This document shows, one piece after another, positions 1 to 11,857 of a DNA stretch of 64,000 nucleotides. Under the pieces are notes generated by a model. The model did no database searches and was not told the origin of the DNA. It saw only the letters and a program-made list of their open reading frames with translations. The DNA lies in contig CM060108.1 of assembly GCA_030522415.1 (NCBI GenBank), positions 54,538,452 through 54,602,451 on the forward strand, read 5' to 3'. Position numbers and translations under genes: made by a program. This stretch comes from Channallabes apus (Eukaryota > Chordata > Actinopteri > Siluriformes > Clariidae). Each line of letters opens with the position of its first letter. The first letter of the stretch is position 1.

Positions 1-1
1 C

Positions 2-1696
2 ATTCATAAATGTCGTCTCCAGCAACATCAGCGCACTCATACAGGAGAGAAGCCGTACAAGTGCTCACAGTGTGAAAAGAGTTTTGCTAACATGAGAAAT
101 TTGAAAGCACACCAACACATTCATACAGGAGAGAAGAAGCCATATCAGTGCTCACAGTGTAGAAAGAGTTTTAATCAAGAGAAGGAACTCACAGCACACC
201 AGCTGATCCACAGACAAGAAAAACCACATCAGTGCTCACAGTGTGGAAAGAGTTTCATTCATAAATGTCGTCTCCAGCAACATCAGCGCACTCATACAGG
301 AGAGAAGCCATATAAGTGCTCACAGTGTGAAAAGAGTTTTGCTAACATGAGAAATTTGAAAGCACACCAACACATTCATACGGGAGAGAAGAAGCCATAT
401 CAGTGCTCACAGTGTGGAAAGGGTTTCATTTATAAAGGTCATCTGCAACAACATCAGCGCACTCATGCAGTAGAAAAGCTACACCAGTGCTCACAGTGTA
501 GAAAGAGTTTTACTCAAGAGAAGTATCTCGCAGCACACCAGCTCATCCACAAACAAGACAAACCACATAAGTGCTCACAATGTGGAAAAAGTTTCATTTA
601 TAAATGTCGTCTGCAACAACATCAGCGCACTCATACAGGAGAGAAGAAGCCGTATCAGTGCTCACAGTGTGGAAAGTGTTTCAATCATAAATGGCGTCTC
701 CAGAGACATCAGCGCGTTCACACAGGAGAGAAGCAGCATCAGTGTTCACAGTGTGGAAAGAGTTTCGATTATAAATGTCGTCTCCAGAGACATCAGCGCG
801 TTCACACAGGAGAGAAGCCGTATCGGTGCTCACAGTGTGGAAAGAGTTACATTTATAAATGTCTTCTCCAACAACACCAGCGCACTCATACAGGAGAGAA
901 ACCGTATCAGTGCTCACAATGTGGAAAGTCTTTCAATTATAAATGTGTTCTCAAACAACATCAGCGCTTTCACACAGGAGAGATGCCGTATCAGTGCTCA
1001 CAGTGTGGAAAAGGTTTTACTCAAAAGTATCCCCTCAAGCAACATCAGCGCATTCACATGGAAGACAAACCGTTTCACTGTTTACAGTGTGGAAACAGTT
1101 TTAATCAAAAGCATGGTCTCAATCAACATCAGCGCATTCACACTGGAGACAAACCATTTCACTGTTCACAGTGTGGAAAGAATTTTTCTCGAAGCAGCAT
1201 TCTTCTGAAACATCAGCGTATTCACACTGGGGAGAAGCCATATCACTGCTCAGAGTGTGGGAAGAGTTTTAGTAATTTGAGCAATTTCCAGCAACATCAG
1301 CGCATTCACACTGGAGACAAACCGTTTCACTGTTCACAGTGTGGAAAAAGTTTTACTCAACGCAGCACTCTTCTGAAACATCAGCGTATTCACACTGGGG
1401 TGAAGCCGTATTACTGCTCAGAGTGTGAGAAGAGTTTTAGGAATTTGAGCAGTTTCCAGCAACACCAGCGCACTCATACTGGAGAGAAGCCGTATTACTG
1501 CTCCGTGTGTGGAAAGAATTTTTCTCGAATCGACTCTTTTAATAAGCATCTACGCAGGCATACTGGGGAGAAGCCATATCACTGCTCCGTGTGTGGAAAG
1601 AATTTTTCTCGAATCGACTCTTTTAATAAGCATCTACGCAGGCATACTGAAGGAGAGGAAAAAAGTATTCCCAAGGTACAGATGAAGCACTTTTAA
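2..1696 (+). CDS. C2H2 poly-zinc-finger protein, 3' part of gene (5' end outside window)
   Basis: The frame is open from base 2 to a TAA at 1694-1696, about 564 codons, and enters from upstream, so the ATG at 92 is internal. It encodes the second half of one finger and then 19 complete C2H2 fingers of about 28 residues, each with CxxC, the Phe/Leu core and HxxxH, joined by TGEKP-type linkers. Fingers 1, 4 and 7 have an extra Lys in the linker (TGEKKPY). The last two fingers are almost identical, and finger 1 matches finger 4, so the array has grown by recent duplication. The C-terminus is a short basic tail after the last finger. No KRAB, SCAN, BTB or FiNZ domain lies in the visible part. Tandem fingers of this kind normally bind DNA in the nucleus. 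The target cannot be read from this, and an effector domain could lie upstream. Confidence 0.93.
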   Translation: MHKCRLQQHQRTHTGEKPYKCSQCEKSFANMRNLKAHQHIHTGEKKPYQCSQCRKSFNQEKELTAHQLIHRQEKPHQCSQCGKSFIHKCRLQQHQRTHTGEKPYKCSQCEKSFANMRNLKAHQHIHTGEKKPYQCSQCGKGFIYKGHLQQHQRTHAVEKLHQCSQCRKSFTQEKYLAAHQLIHKQDKPHKCSQCGKSFIYKCRLQQHQRTHTGEKKPYQCSQCGKCFNHKWRLQRHQRVHTGEKQHQCSQCGKSFDYKCRLQRHQRVHTGEKPYRCSQCGKSYIYKCLLQQHQRTHTGEKPYQCSQCGKSFNYKCVLKQHQRFHTGEMPYQCSQCGKGFTQKYPLKQHQRIHMEDKPFHCLQCGNSFNQKHGLNQHQRIHTGDKPFHCSQCGKNFSRSSILLKHQRIHTGEKPYHCSECGKSFSNLSNFQQHQRIHTGDKPFHCSQCGKSFTQRSTLLKHQRIHTGVKPYYCSECEKSFRNLSSFQQHQRTHTGEKPYYCSVCGKNFSRIDSFNKHLRRHTGEKPYHCSVCGKNFSRIDSFNKHLRRHTEGEEKSIPKVQMKHF

Positions 1697-1827
1697 ATAG
1701 CCGGCTGATCCGTGAAAGGTCCTTGAACTATATGTGACAATTCCTGGAATTGTCCGTGCATGAAACATGATCCCCCGCGATGATGCAGTCAACGAAGCCC
1801 CGCCCCATAAACGCCCATTTGCGTTCT

Positions 1828-1833
1828 AATAAA
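1828..1833 (+). promoter_or_regulatory. Candidate polyadenylation signal of the zinc-finger gene
   Basis: AATAAA lies 132 bp after the zinc-finger stop codon on the same strand. This is the nearest canonical hexamer and a reasonable 3' end, but no transcript evidence is available. Confidence 0.4.
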
Positions 1834-3246
1834 ATGGTTGCAATGCTGTTATAATCCCCCCAGATGGTGCAGTGACTGATTCAGCTAACTGCAGCTCTTG
1901 CATTTCCCACATATTTTTATAATTAAATCAAGTTTGTAATCTTGGTGATACAAGATTTAAATGGATATACAGTACAGAGTAACGGTCCCTAACTATGCTT
2001 TAATGCATACGACATCAGGCCACTGCCACTCTCATATACTTTCAAAATAATAATATAAAAACATTTGAATGTCAGCCGAAATGTATTTTAATTCTCCACT
2101 GTCGTGGAACCGATTAATGTTTTTAGTTCTCATATGTCCCAGCTTAAGTTAGGAGATGTGTTGCATGAAGCTAAATATGTTTCAGAGATGAAAACTCGAC
2201 AAAGACTCCGGAAGAGGCACAGAGGCCCATCCAGGGGCACAGATACAGAGACCCCTCAACAGAACACGGTTGCAGCGCATGCACCGAGAGAAGGGGACAA
2301 CACCTTCAAGGCCGTGGTTACCAGAAATATCCTTCACACCGGAAGAGGAGCGGTATAGAGTCACGCCTGAGAAAACAGGACGTTATGTTCTAGTTCGGCA
2401 GGAAGCCAGCCCTAAGATAAAAATATGTATTCTGCAAAATGTGTTAGATCAGGTCAGCAGCGGTATAAGCTTAATTTTGATTGCCAGTGTTTACCTTATA
2501 AGGTCAAGGCCTGCTAATTGGTTAAGAAGCATAAGGCTGCTAGGACATGAGTCACAAGACAAAGGTATAAGAGCGTTCTGTTAGTCTTTTGAGCTTCTTG
2601 TTCTTCTTTGGTTCTTGGGGCAGTGTAAGCACACATTGTTAATTTAAGTCCACAAGACTTTGTGTTCTTTTATTTTCTATTGAACTTTTTGCTTAGTATT
2701 TACTATTTGTATTCACCATAAATCTACCTCGTTTTATTTGCTTAAGTTGTAATATTTGGCAATATAAAATAATAAAAGGACTGCCTCCCATTGTGAGGCC
2801 AGTACCCCCAGTACGGTGCCCAGAGTGTGAGTTTGTTTCCTGCATCGAGAACAGACGGTTCCGGGGACTACATTTCCAAGGACCTCTTGTAAGGTGAGTC
2901 ACATGCTTGTCTTTACAGAACTTGACACCTGTAATGTTTCGTCCTTTGCATATAGACATTCCTTATTCGGGTGATTCAGGTTATGTTTATTAAATGCAGC
3001 AAAACCTGGTGGAGAATGCGGGAACTAATTAATTGATTAATTGACTAATTAATTAATACTGTTGTTGATGGTGGGTACTAAAATGTTGTTGTCCTTGGTG
3101 ATTTGTTGGTGAAAATATCCCATATGCAAGCTAGTTTTTCATGTGTGGTTTTAAGTCTACTCTGCGCGCATAGAATTAAAAGTATCTGAGAGAACAGACA
3201 AGTAAAACTGAAAACTAGGAGACCTACTAGAGTTGTGGGTAGCATA
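1834..3246. other. Intergenic stretch without a recognisable gene
   Basis: Only short open frames (84, 104 and 88 codons) occur here, and none resembles a known domain. An AATAAA near 2770 is followed by a GC-richer block and, near 3003-3025, a CCTGGTGGAGAATGCGGG motif that could be the primer-binding site after an old retroviral or LTR-element terminus. No second LTR or pol motif is visible, so this is only a suspicion. A TTAATTAAT-rich tract lies at 3025-3055. Confidence 0.35.
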
Positions 3247-3248
3247 TA

Positions 3249-4717
<1,469 letters not shown>

Positions 4718-5662
4718 ATAGATAATTGGAAGACCTTTTGAGGGCAAAACTGGCCTGTTAGGGCGGGACGGTGTCCATCCCACTCGGGAAGGTGCTGCTC
4801 TCATTTCCTGTAGTATAGCTCATAGTCTCAGTAGAGGTCTAGTTAACCGGTGACAATCCAGAGCCCAGGCCAGGGAGCAGACAGACAGGCTAAACCAACC
4901 GTCTGCTAGCTGCATAGAGTCGTCACTCAGGGTTCACCATATTGAGACTGTGTCTGTTCCCCGATCTAAGCAAAAATGTAGAAAGACTCAGAAAGTCTGT
5001 TTCAATAATCTAATTAACATAAAGTCCACAAACTCCGATCATACTGAATGCGCAGCCGGCACCTCTGATCTGAAGCTAGGATTGTTAAATATTAGATCTC
5101 TCGCATCAAAAGCAGTTGTTGTTAATGAAATTATCACAGATCAGGCGTTTGATATACTCTGTTTAACTGAAACATGGGTTAAACAGGATGAGTATGTAGC
5201 TCTAAACGAAGCTAGTCCTCCTGGATACAGCTACATACACCAGCCTCGGTTAACTGGTAGAGGAGGAGGCGTTGCAGTTATTCATAATGATAATCTGTCT
5301 ATCGTACAAAAACACGGACACAAATTTAACTCATTTGAAATTCTTTATAGTAACATAAGTGTACTTAAGTATATTAAGTCAGCTCAGTCGATTCCACTAA
5401 TTATAATTTACAGACCTCCAGGGCCGTATTCTGAATTTCTTAGTGAATTTGCGGATTTCATCTCAGACCTGGTCGTTTCTGTAGACAAAGCGTTAATTGC
5501 CGGAGATTTTAACATTCATTTTGAGAATAGAGAAGACCCTCTGAGAACAGCATTTATGTCCATACTGGACTCCGTAGGCGTAAATCAGTGTGTAGTAGGA
5601 CTCACTCATAAAGCAGGTCACACTTTAGACTTAATATTTTTTCGGATTAAGTATAAGAAATC
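4718..5662 (+). mobile_element. L2-type LINE fragment: ORF1 end and ORF2 endonuclease
   Basis: This fragment matches the larger L2 copy at about 16.28-28.68 kb over its ORF1 3' end, the spacer and the first part of ORF2. The frame from 4950 encodes an APE-type endonuclease: LGLLNIRSLASKA near the start, LCLTETWV, GGGVAVI, YRPPG and AGDFNIH. It is open through the endonuclease, unlike the other copy, which has a nonsense change after KHGHKFN. It stops near 5662, where an inverted second fragment begins. No reverse transcriptase is present. Confidence 0.85.
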
Positions 5663-6596
5663 CGAAAAATCCGAAAAATATTATTAAGTCTAAAGTGTGA
5701 CCTGCTTTATGAGTGGGTCCTACTACACACTGATTTACGCCTACGGAGTCTAGTATGGACATAAATGCTGTTCTCAGAGGGTCTTCTGGATTCTCAAAAT
5801 GAATGTTAAAATCTCCGGCAATTAACACTTTGTCTACAGAAACGACAAGTCTGAGATGAAATCTGCAAATTCACAAAGAAATTCAGAATACGGCCCTGGA
5901 GGTCTGTAAATTATAATTAGTGGAATCGACTGAGCTGATTTAATATACTTAAGTACACTTATGTTACTATAAAGAATTTCAAATGAGTTAAATTTGTGTC
6001 CGTGTTTTTGTACGATAGACAGATTATCATTATGAATAACTGCGACGCCTCCTCCTCTACCAGTTAACCGAGGCTGGTGTATGTAGCTGTACCCAGGAGG
6101 ACTAGCTTCATTTAGAGCTACATACTCGTCCTGTTTAACCCATGTTTCAGTTAAACAGAGTATATCAAACGCCTGATCTGTGATAATTTCATTAACAATA
6201 ACTGCTTTTGATGCGAGAGTTCTAATATTTAGCAGTCCTAGCTTCAGATCAGAGGTGCCGGCTGCGCATTCAGTATGATCGGAGTTTGTGGACTTTGTTA
6301 ATTTGATTATTGAAACAGACTTTGAGTCTTTCTACATTTTTGCTTAGCTCGGGGGAACAGACACAGTCTCAATATGGTGAACCCTGAGTGATGACTCTAT
6401 GCAGCTAGCAGATGGTTGGTTTAGCCTGTCTGTCTGCTCCCTGGCCTGGGCTCTGGATTGTCACCGATTAACTAGGCCTCTACTGAGACTATGAGCTATA
6501 CTACAGGAAATGAGAGCAGCACCTTCCCGAGTGGGATGGACACCGTCCCGCCCTAACAGGCCAGCTTTGCCCTCCAAGGTCTTCCAATTATCTATG
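4719..6596. repeat. Long imperfect inverted repeat, arms about 0.9 kb
   Basis: Bases 4719-5645 are repeated in reverse complement at about 5688-6596, with a centre near 5660 containing short repeated CGGAT-type units. The arms are very similar but differ at several single bases and small indels. The unit could fold into a large hairpin as DNA or RNA. Confidence 0.85.
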
Positions 6597-6863
6597 AAGC
6601 CCACATTATTTTAGGAGCACCACCTGGATATCCAGCGGTTCAGCGACCATAACCTGCTGTAAGCTATGTCACCACGTCTCATTGGGATGGGACCAGAGCA
6701 TATTACTTCATCGGACATCGCCTTCGCTAATTTAAACACCTCTGTAAAGTTACTCTTACTAACCTCTGACTGACGAAGGCGTATATCGTTTGCTCCAGCA
6801 TGTACCACTATCTTAGAGAACCTGTGCTGTCCTAGAGTCCTAAGATTACCTGCTATGTCCGGT
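5664..6863 (-). mobile_element. L2-type LINE fragment, inverted partner of the preceding one
   Basis: The minus strand carries the same endonuclease and ORF1-ORF2 spacer, then runs further 5' into ORF1 (PDIAGNL, VVHAGANDIRL, SGPIPMRRGD near 6611-6863). Scattered substitutions and small indels separate it from the plus arm. L2 similarity ends sharply at 6863 within the ORF1 codons for PDIAGN, and unrelated sequence continues. Confidence 0.8.
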
Positions 6864-7100
6864 GACATGTTCAATAGGAGTGTAGTCATTAGGACTGTTC
6901 TGGCTGTCCGACTCATCCAAAGCGACGTGGTGATCATTCGTGCAAATGCGATTAGCTATAAGAAGAAAAATAAAATACGTAAATACAATAAAATTCACAA
7001 ACTAAGGCAAATAGTTAAAATAATATATAAAAGATGCTTACCCATGGACTGTCTCTTGAGAACTGTAGAGTAAACCGGAAGCACCAAGAATTTATAGCAG
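6864..7100 (-). promoter_or_regulatory. Promoter-like 5' segment fused to the inverted L2 fragment
   Basis: Read on the minus strand, this starts with a TATAAATT box (7089-7096 complement). About 50 nt later comes CCATGGGTAAGC, which resembles a splice donor, and after an AT-rich stretch TTTCTTCTTATAG, which resembles an acceptor. An ATG (6937 complement) then opens into the L2 ORF1 frame. None of this matches the 5' end of the other L2 copy. The arrangement suggests a chimeric LINE with a foreign promoter and first intron; this is inference from motifs only. Confidence 0.4.
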
Positions 7101-7205
7101 ACGTAAGCGCCACCCCAATATTTTTTAAGTTGAACAAAAAAGTGAAAAGATAATGGAAAGTAATTTGTAAGAAAAACTAGAGAGGGACAATTCCTGAAGA
7201 AATTT

Positions 7206-8845
7206 TAAGTGTGTCTATGCGCGTGCCGGGTCAGTGCCAAAACATCATGCAACCAACATGCTAATCAATTCAATTCAATTTTATTTATATAGCGCTTTTA
7301 ATAATGGTCATTGTCTCAAAGCAGCTTCACAAAAATTAAAGAAATTAAAAAAAAAAAAAAAAAATCAGGAGAACATGTTGTTGACAAACTCATTCAAAGC
7401 TGATCTCAATGTTAACCAGCAGGGGGCAATTAACTGCCCAACCCCTTAGACAAGCCATACCACCCCATCCCCGGATAAGCAGCACGATTTGACACCTCAT
7501 TCATGGGTCTAGGACAAATGGTGTTGGACTGGTGGTTAATTGCCCCGATTTGACACCTCATTCAAGGGTCCACGACAAACTCACTCAAAGCTGATTTCAA
7601 TGTTTAGTCTATGACCGGTCTATGACCACCCAACCCCTTAGAAAAGCCATACCACCCCATTCCCGCATAAGCCGCACGATTTGACACCTCATTCATCGGT
7701 CTACGACAAACGTTGCTGGGACTAGCAGTTAATTGCCCCCTGCGGGGGCAATTAACCGCCCAGCCCTCAGTAACATCATAGCACCTCATGCCCGAATGAG
7801 CCAAATGGTTTGACACATCACTCAAGTGTCTACGACAATCTCAGGCAAAGCTGATCTCAATGTTAAGTCTATGAGCGATTAATTGCCCCGCCCAGCACTG
7901 ACAAAAGTGATAGCACCCCATTCCCGGATCAGCCGCACAATTTGACACCCCATTTATGGGTCTACGACAAACGGTGCAGGACTAGCGGTCTCAATGTTAA
8001 GTCTATGAGCAGTTAATTGCCCCTGTGGGGGCAAATAACCGCCCAGCCCTTAGAAATGTCCACTCCTGGATAAGCCGCATGATTTGACACCACAGTCATG
8101 GGTCTACGACAAACAGTCAAAGTTAGTCTCAATGTTAAGTCTATGAACCGCCCAGCCCCTCAGAAAAGGCATAGCACCCCACCCCCAAACCAGCCGGACG
8201 GTTCGACAAACTAATTATTCGTCAAATTCCCCATTCAAAGTCAATGGGGCAAATTTGGGGACCTCTCTTGCCCCGGGGGTACAACTTATACCCTCGTTCG
8301 GGGTATCCTCTGACACAGGGTGCAAACCTCTTCAAATGTGGTGAATTTCACATTTCTACAAAATTCCCTCTCTGCGCTACAACCTGTCAAAAAAAAATTC
8401 CATAGAAATGAATGGGGAAAAATGGGGTCCTTTTTTGGGAATTTCGGGAAAACCGCGTGATGAACCCCTTAGAAAAGTCACAGCACACCATTCCCGATCG
8501 GGCCAATTGAAACGATGTAACATACGTGTAGGTTTTCTCAAAACTGCGGGACAAGAAACGGTCCAAAATTTTAGGCGGAAGAAGAAGAATAAAAAGAATG
8601 AATAGTAATAAGTGGTCTATTGCATAGACACACTTAATAATAAATACGTTTTTCATTTTCGAAATCACTTTTTTGGGAATTGCGGGAAAACGGTGCGTCG
8701 GATCGCTTCGGGAGCCGGGTTCCATAAGTTCTCCTGATCGAGCCGGACGCGATGGTGTATCAAACGTGGCCGTCGGACCAAAGCTCTCCGGCGTGGGAGC
8801 GTCCAAAGTTTCGGGATGAATAGTAATAAGTGGTCTATTGCATAC
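7206..8845. repeat. Cluster of divergent interspersed repeat units (probable non-autonomous DNA element)
   Basis: A phrase built around AATTAACCGCCCAGCCC, GCCGCACGATTTGACACC and GGTCTACGACAAAC recurs imperfectly about six times between 7425 and 8230, sometimes inverted around GGGGGCAATTAA. AAGTGTGTCTATGC at 7206 and its complement GCATAGACACACTTAAT near 8620 look like terminal repeats of one element. A second right-end copy (AATAAGTGGTCTATTGCATA) lies at 8825-8845. No protein with a known domain is encoded. Confidence 0.5.
7262..7345 (-). mobile_element. L2 3'-terminal fragment
   Basis: This short stretch reads, on the minus strand, as the L2 tail: the GACAATG(A/T)CCATT block, AAAGCGCTATATAAAT, then a repeated TTGAA end. 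The same tail is seen at 28.6, 31.6 and 63.7 kb. It sits inside the repeat cluster and is followed by an A-rich run. Confidence 0.7.
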
Positions 8846-8859
8846 CGTTATACTGGAAA

Positions 8860-9240
8860 AAATATCGGTAAAAGGTGGAGTCAGATGACGAGGTATATAT
8901 GACGTAGCAAATATTATAAAAAGTAAATATAATTCTAATAGGTTGAAAATTTTGATAAGAAACCAAAAAAATTATTGTGCAAAGGAGGGGGCCAGATGAG
9001 CATCCCGCCCCTTGAAAACTGTATGAAAGAAGGCACCTATGTCTCAGTCACCAGTCTGTTCTTGGCGATGCTCTGATTCACATCTTAGGCATTGTCAAGA
9101 CTGGCTCACTTTGTTTTATTGTTGCAATAAAACTTAATACTTACTTCATCTAGATCTGCACGGAGTCCGGAGTCTTTCTTTGATTTCTTTTATTAAAGTT
9201 ACAGTATTTGTTTAATGTTTTAAATTAGGGCATAAAAATA
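8860..9240 (+). other. Possible old retroviral/LTR terminus
   Basis: A purine tract (AAAGGAGGGGGCC, near 8979) is followed by a block ending with GCAATAAAACTTAATACTT and a short GT/CT-rich tail. This order (purine tract, then a region with AATAAA) resembles a 3' LTR. No second copy, target duplication or coding region is visible. Low confidence. Confidence 0.25.
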
Positions 9241-9425
9241 ATAATAATAACCTATTATTGAGGTAGAATTAACCCAACATTACAGTTAATAGAATGGGTA
9301 GAGTAGAATAGTTCTGGGTAGAACATTTGACCAATTTATATGGTAGAATTACCCAGCATTATAGTTAAATATGTTGAATATTTTTCCCATCTTGCTGGGT
9401 TAAACAAATAACCCATTTTGCTGGG

Positions 9426-10425
9426 TTATGTAATGTAATGTAATCATTTTATTCCTTTCATGAAAATGCATTATTTGTACAAGTCACATACAACTCATTT
9501 AAGTTTTCCTTTACATATCCATGATCAGAAAGGAGCAGATGGAAGAATAATTTTCTTATATTTATCTGCCCCCTTTATTAACCTAAACAGTAGATGGCAT
9601 TAACATTATTCCCTCCACCATCACCCAAACTCCAACATATCTAATATTTATTTGAACATTTTACAATGGTCACATACAAATTGAATTAAACTTTAGTTTG
9701 ATATAATTCAAGTTGTTTCTTTTTATAACCCCTTTTAAATAGCAAAATATTTTTACAACTTTTTAAATCTTTTCTCAGAGAATTCCATGCTTTTACTCCA
9801 ACAACAGACAAACACATTTGTTTCAGATTTGTTCGTACCATTGGATATTTAAAGTCATATGGCCGTCTGTGATTTCCATCTTCAGAAGTAAAAACAAATA
9901 ACTTTTGTAAGTCATGTGGAAGAGCTTTACTTCTAGCTTTGAACATTACCAATAAAGTTTGTAATTCTACAATGTCTTTTAATTTTAATAATCCTGACCT
10001 AATAAAGAGTGGATTTGTATGGTCCCTATATCCTGCTTTGAAAATAATTCGAATGGCTCTTTTCTGTAAAATAAATAAAGGCATGATGTTGCTATGATAT
10101 GTATTTCCCCATATTTCTACACAATAATTTAAATAAGGTAAAATTATTGAACAATATAACATTTTCATTGTATTATACGGTAAACTATATTTAACCTTAT
10201 TCAACATAAATAGGCTTTTTGCCATCTTATTTTTTACATGCAATATATGACTTTTCCATGTCAATTTCTCATCCAAGGTGACTCCTAGAAATCTAATTTC
10301 AGGCACCTTCTCAATGTTTACATTGTTTATAGATAAGCTGACTTCCTCCTTTCTTTTATTACTGAATATCATAAACTTTGTCTTATTCAAATTTAAAGAT
10401 AATTTATTTACATCAAACCAATTTA
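9426..10425 (-). mobile_element. Non-LTR retrotransposon, 3' fragment
   Basis: The minus-strand frame 10390-9686 (234 codons) matches the C-terminal part of a LINE reverse transcriptase: NKTKFMIF, then FLGVTLDEKLTWKSHI, then LPYLNYCVEIWG and WNSLRKDLKSC. The YxDD active-site region is missing, so the copy is 5'-truncated, as is usual for LINEs. The 3' tail is a short run of ATTAC repeats (near 9430). The flanks carry CTGGGTTA/TAACCCAGCA motifs that look like an older miniature element split by this insertion, with its right end TTTTTTTACGGTGT near 10490. The clade is uncertain (CR1/L2/Rex1 group). Confidence 0.7.
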
Positions 10426-10784
10426 AATTAAATTAACCCAGCATGTAGTTAGTCCAATATTTACCCAGCAGTTAAAAACACCCAGTATTTTTTTACGGTG
10501 TAGTAATTTCATTCTTATGAGAGCTCATGAGTAATTAAGGCCTTGTTCACACGGGCGTAAATTTTTTGGATAAACGAACACACTCTGAATGTCCTAGACG
10601 TTTATGTCGTGTTTTGTAGTGCCGCTCGATTGACTTCGTTTGTCTCTTTCTAACGACAGCCTGCAGCCCAAATTGTAGTTTAAACTGGAACTGGAAAGCC
10701 CTTGTCGTTTTATTTCAGGTGCCTCCTTTTAATATGAACCATTTTGCCATATTAGATATTAATCTTCTTGTTTTAAAAATGCTC

Positions 10785-11044
10785 GTAATACGGCGACGTA
10801 GGGAGAGAAAAAATCGCCGCCGCTACTGGGTTCACCATCTGACTGCACAGCGTCGGGTTAAAGGAAGTTTTTTCGTGCTTTATGAAGAAATGTGAACATT
10901 TCCGCGCAAGTTTTTCAATTAATGTAGGATGTCGGTTTCCACTTTTGATTGTCTGCTGCAGCTGGTGCAATGCCACATTGCACGCAGATCAACCAATATG
11001 CGCCTTGGTGTTAGCCCCGAGGAGAGACTACTTGTCACTTTGAG
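10785..11044 (+). pseudogene. Harbinger transposase, exon 1 remnant
   Basis: Translated pieces read RRRYWVHHLTAQRRVKGSFF, then CRMSVSTFDCLLQL, then ARRSTNMRLGVSPEERLLV, which match the N-terminal part of HARBI1-type transposases. Stops and frameshifts interrupt it between about 10885 and 10935. It ends at CTTTGAG|GTAAGC, a good donor, and splices in phase to TTTTTTAAG|GTTTTTGGCAG at 11858. Confidence 0.7.
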
Positions 11045-11731
11045 GTAAGCAAACAGTAGTCGAGTGTGCACTTACACCGGGTAAAGGGTGCACTTGCCGC
11101 CCCCCCGCCACGGATGCCCCCCTGCCCTCTACATAATCTCTATCAAATGTTATATTAGGACATACGTTCATAAGTTTATTATTATCAAATATATTATTAC
11201 TATTATAATTTAACTATATATTTAACAGCCTTCGAGACGATTAATACAAATTCTCACATAACGTTTATTTTATGGCACATTTATTTTGCAGGGGTTAGTC
11301 ATGTAATACAAAACTAACACTTTTATTTATCACAAACTACACTAAATAAATATTGTTTGTGGTGAAATATTACACTAAACGATTTTTATTATAAAATAAG
11401 CAATATAAAAATATAAATTTGTATATGAAAAATATATATAATTTATCATTTTTCCCCAATACATCTTTTTTTATATTGCTTATTTTATAATCAAATTGGT
11501 TTGGTGTAATTTGTAAACCATAAACCTATGAATTTATGTTCTATATATTATTTGAAAGAGATTCTGTAGGGAGGGCAATCCGTGGCAGGGGGGATATTTT
11601 AGAGCATAACACCGGCAATAATCCACAGTAGATAAGGCTTCATTAGCAATATTCATTGTTCTTCTTTTCAGCAATAAGCTTACCCACCGGCACAGTAGAT
11701 TTATTAAACACACATTTATTATTATTATTGT

Positions 11732-11779
<48 letters not shown>

Positions 11780-11857
11780 TCCCAACAGAATTATCTATCT
11801 ATACAGTATATCTATATCTATATTCCTTATTTCTAATCAAATTATAATTTTTTTAAG
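11045..11857 (+). other. Intron of the Harbinger transposase with a (TA)n microsatellite
   Basis: This AT-rich, gene-free stretch is bounded by GTAAGC and TTTTTTAAG and contains (TA)n at about 11737-11777. Small open frames here encode only Ile/Tyr repeats. Confidence 0.6.

Noticed and set aside
582..1208. Plus frame of 208 codons and minus frame of 78 codons inside the zinc-finger array
   Set aside because: Out-of-frame shadows of a repetitive coding sequence; no independent start context or domain.
4719..6596. Inverted L2 pair as an assembly palindrome
   Set aside because: The arms differ by several substitutions and indels and the minus arm extends into different sequence, so a sequencing foldback is unlikely though not excluded.
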